Positions 5,519 through 6,335 of a DNA stretch of 6,335 nt are shown here, in pieces. Position numbers and translations under genes: made by a program. The stretch covers positions 1 through 6,335 of the forward strand of contig JBBIUI010000108.1 in assembly GCA_037440385.1 (NCBI GenBank), given 5' to 3'. Under the pieces are notes generated by a model. That model had not been told where the DNA came from, did not search any database, and saw nothing but the letters and a program-made list of their open reading frames with translations. Within the stretch, counting starts at the first letter, position 1, and each line of letters starts with the position of its first letter. The stretch is from CG2-30-68-42 sp037440385. Its GTDB lineage: Bacteria; Pseudomonadota; Gammaproteobacteria; Burkholderiales; Rhodocyclaceae.

Positions 5519-6217
5519 ATGAACGCGGCACTTCACGAATGCCTGCCGGAGCATCCCGCGCTGTGGCGCGGTGCCGGCCAGAGCGCGCCGGCGCCGCCCG
5601 GAATCCCGACGGGATACCCCGCACTGGATGCCGTGCTGCCGGGCGCGGGCTGGCCGGTCGCCGCGCTCACCGAACTGTTTCCCGAACGTGACGGAATCGG
5701 CGAGCTGGCGCTGCTGCTGCCGGCGCTGGCGAGGCTCTCGGCCGAAGGGCGCGCGCTCGCGCTGGTCGCTCCGCCTCACCTTCCCTACGCTCCGGCGTTC
5801 GCCGCCGCCGGGGTGGAGCTCTCCCGCATGATCGTCGTCCAGCCGAGCGCCGCACAACGACCATGGGCGATCCGCCAGGCGATAGGCTCGCATGTTTTCG
5901 GCATGGTGCTGGCCTGGCTCGACACTGCCGACGGCGCGACCCTGCGCCGGCTGCAACTGGCCGCGGAAGGCGGCAGCGGCGCCGCCGTGCTGTTGCGTCC
6001 CGGCCGGCTGGCACGGCAGGCGTCTGCGGCAGCGCTCAAGCTGCGGCTCGAAGGGCGCCACGGCCGACTCGCGGTCGAGGTGCTCAAGCGTCGCGGCGCG
6101 CGGCTCGCCGCGCCCCTGCTGCTCGACGTTTCCCGCCCGGTTGCGTGCGCCGATGCTGTGGTTCGCGATCCACCTGCCCAACCTGCCGCTGCAGGTATTC
6201 GAGCGCGGTACGCCTGA
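5519..6217 (+). CDS. imuA: Translesion synthesis-associated protein ImuA (RecA-like)
   Basis: A 232-residue ImuA, a RecA-like accessory protein of the ImuA-ImuB-DnaE2 error-prone translesion synthesis complex induced by SOS. The family N-terminus is recognisable in LWRG at 15-18, then PTGYPALDAVLPGAGWPVAALTELFP at 30-55 and GIGELALLLPALARLS at 59-74, followed by ALALVAPPHLPYAP at 79-92. The position of the RecA Walker A motif reads ERDGIGEL, with no lysine-serine/threonine pair, so ATP hydrolysis of the RecA kind is unlikely; this degeneracy is usual in the family. The final LLLDVSRPVA at 200-209 looks like the conserved end of the fold. The last 21 residues (212-232) are encoded within the start of imuB in another frame. 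The ATG at 5519 has only a weak GGA at 5506-5508, so translation may depend on lexA. Identification is from family pattern and gene order. Confidence 0.9.
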   Translation: MNAALHECLPEHPALWRGAGQSAPAPPGIPTGYPALDAVLPGAGWPVAALTELFPERDGIGELALLLPALARLSAEGRALALVAPPHLPYAPAFAAAGVELSRMIVVQPSAAQRPWAIRQAIGSHVFGMVLAWLDTADGATLRRLQLAAEGGSGAAVLLRPGRLARQASAAALKLRLEGRHGRLAVEVLKRRGARLAAPLLLDVSRPVACADAVVRDPPAQPAAAGIRARYA

Positions 6218-6335
6218 AGCGCGCCCGCTCGCGGTCATCGAGCATCGCCGCATCGCGGCGGCGAATCCGGCCGCGCAGCGGCTGGGCTGCACGACCGACA
6301 TGGGGCGCGACAGCGCGCCGAGAAGCCCATGCCGG
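6153..6335 (+). CDS. imuB: ImuB, Y-family DNA polymerase-like protein, N-terminal part (3' end outside window)
   Basis: The first 61 codons of ImuB, the catalytically defective Y-family polymerase homologue that recruits DnaE2 and the beta clamp in SOS mutagenesis. MLWFAIHLPNLPLQVFERG at 1-19 is a near-typical ImuB start, followed by PLAVIEHRRIAAANPAAQRLG at 25-45, corresponding to the N-terminal palm segment. The start codon lies inside imuA with a 65-base overlap and no Shine-Dalgarno sequence before it, so translation probably depends on ribosomes finishing imuA. From residue 52 on (RDSAPRSPCR) the match to the usual alanine-rich helix fades; this could be real divergence or a base error near 6316, and the frame cannot be verified because the window ends. 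The domain composition and C-terminus are unseen. Confidence 0.87.
   Translation, partial: MLWFAIHLPNLPLQVFERGTPEARPLAVIEHRRIAAANPAAQRLGCTTDMGRDSAPRSPCR

Noticed and set aside
4292..6301. Open frame of 669 codons on the minus strand opposite the GIDE-like gene, lexA, imuA and imuB
   Set aside because: It is antisense to four recognised genes, is rich in R, G, Q and H without any domain pattern, and has no support for its start. Long open frames of this kind are expected in GC-rich DNA.
1..6335. CRISPR arrays, insertion sequences, tRNA or rRNA genes
   Set aside because: No spaced direct repeats, transposase frames, terminal inverted repeats or recognisable tRNA/rRNA segments were seen.

Overview
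This window is an ordinary-looking, very GC-rich proteobacterial chromosome segment, densely coded. The LexA is closely E. coli-like, glycine dehydrogenase is of the split GcvPA/GcvPB type, and lexA is followed by imuA and imuB. Together these point to a beta- or gammaproteobacterium; a betaproteobacterium is my preference, but I cannot settle it by reading. No mobile element, tRNA, rRNA or CRISPR array was seen, and codon use looks uniform throughout.

Layout. (1) 1-995, plus strand: the 3' part of gcvPB (glycine cleavage P-protein, subunit 2) overlaps a gamma-class carbonic anhydrase-like gene by four bases. (2) 1116-1328, plus: a small one-pass membrane protein of unknown function with a good ribosome binding site. 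(3) 1368-2216, minus: a fumarylacetoacetate hydrolase (FAH) family enzyme that converges on the small gene across a short hairpin. (4) 2217-2422: a divergent intergenic region holding a perfect 16-bp palindrome. (5) 2423-4804, plus: an apparent three-gene unit of a single-domain HDOD protein, LemA, and a two-ended membrane protein with a GIDE/BAM-like domain carrying a textbook EF-hand loop and no RING finger. (6) 4840-6335, plus: a SOS mutagenesis cassette consisting of a promoter with an imperfect LexA box, lexA, imuA and the 5' end of imuB; dnaE2 would be expected just outside the window.

How the genes work together. The SOS cassette is the clearest system. LexA should repress its own operon, and DNA damage should release ImuA and ImuB for error-prone translesion synthesis. 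The gcvPB/carbonic anhydrase overlap suggests that glycine decarboxylation, which releases CO2, may be co-expressed with a protein of CO2/bicarbonate chemistry. The HDOD-lemA-GIDE/EF-hand unit is the least understood part and the best candidate for something new: a cytosolic HDOD protein translationally coupled to a membrane LemA protein and a possible calcium-responsive membrane partner. The two most unusual sequence details are the EF-hand in the GIDE-like protein and the 65-base overlap of imuA with imuB.
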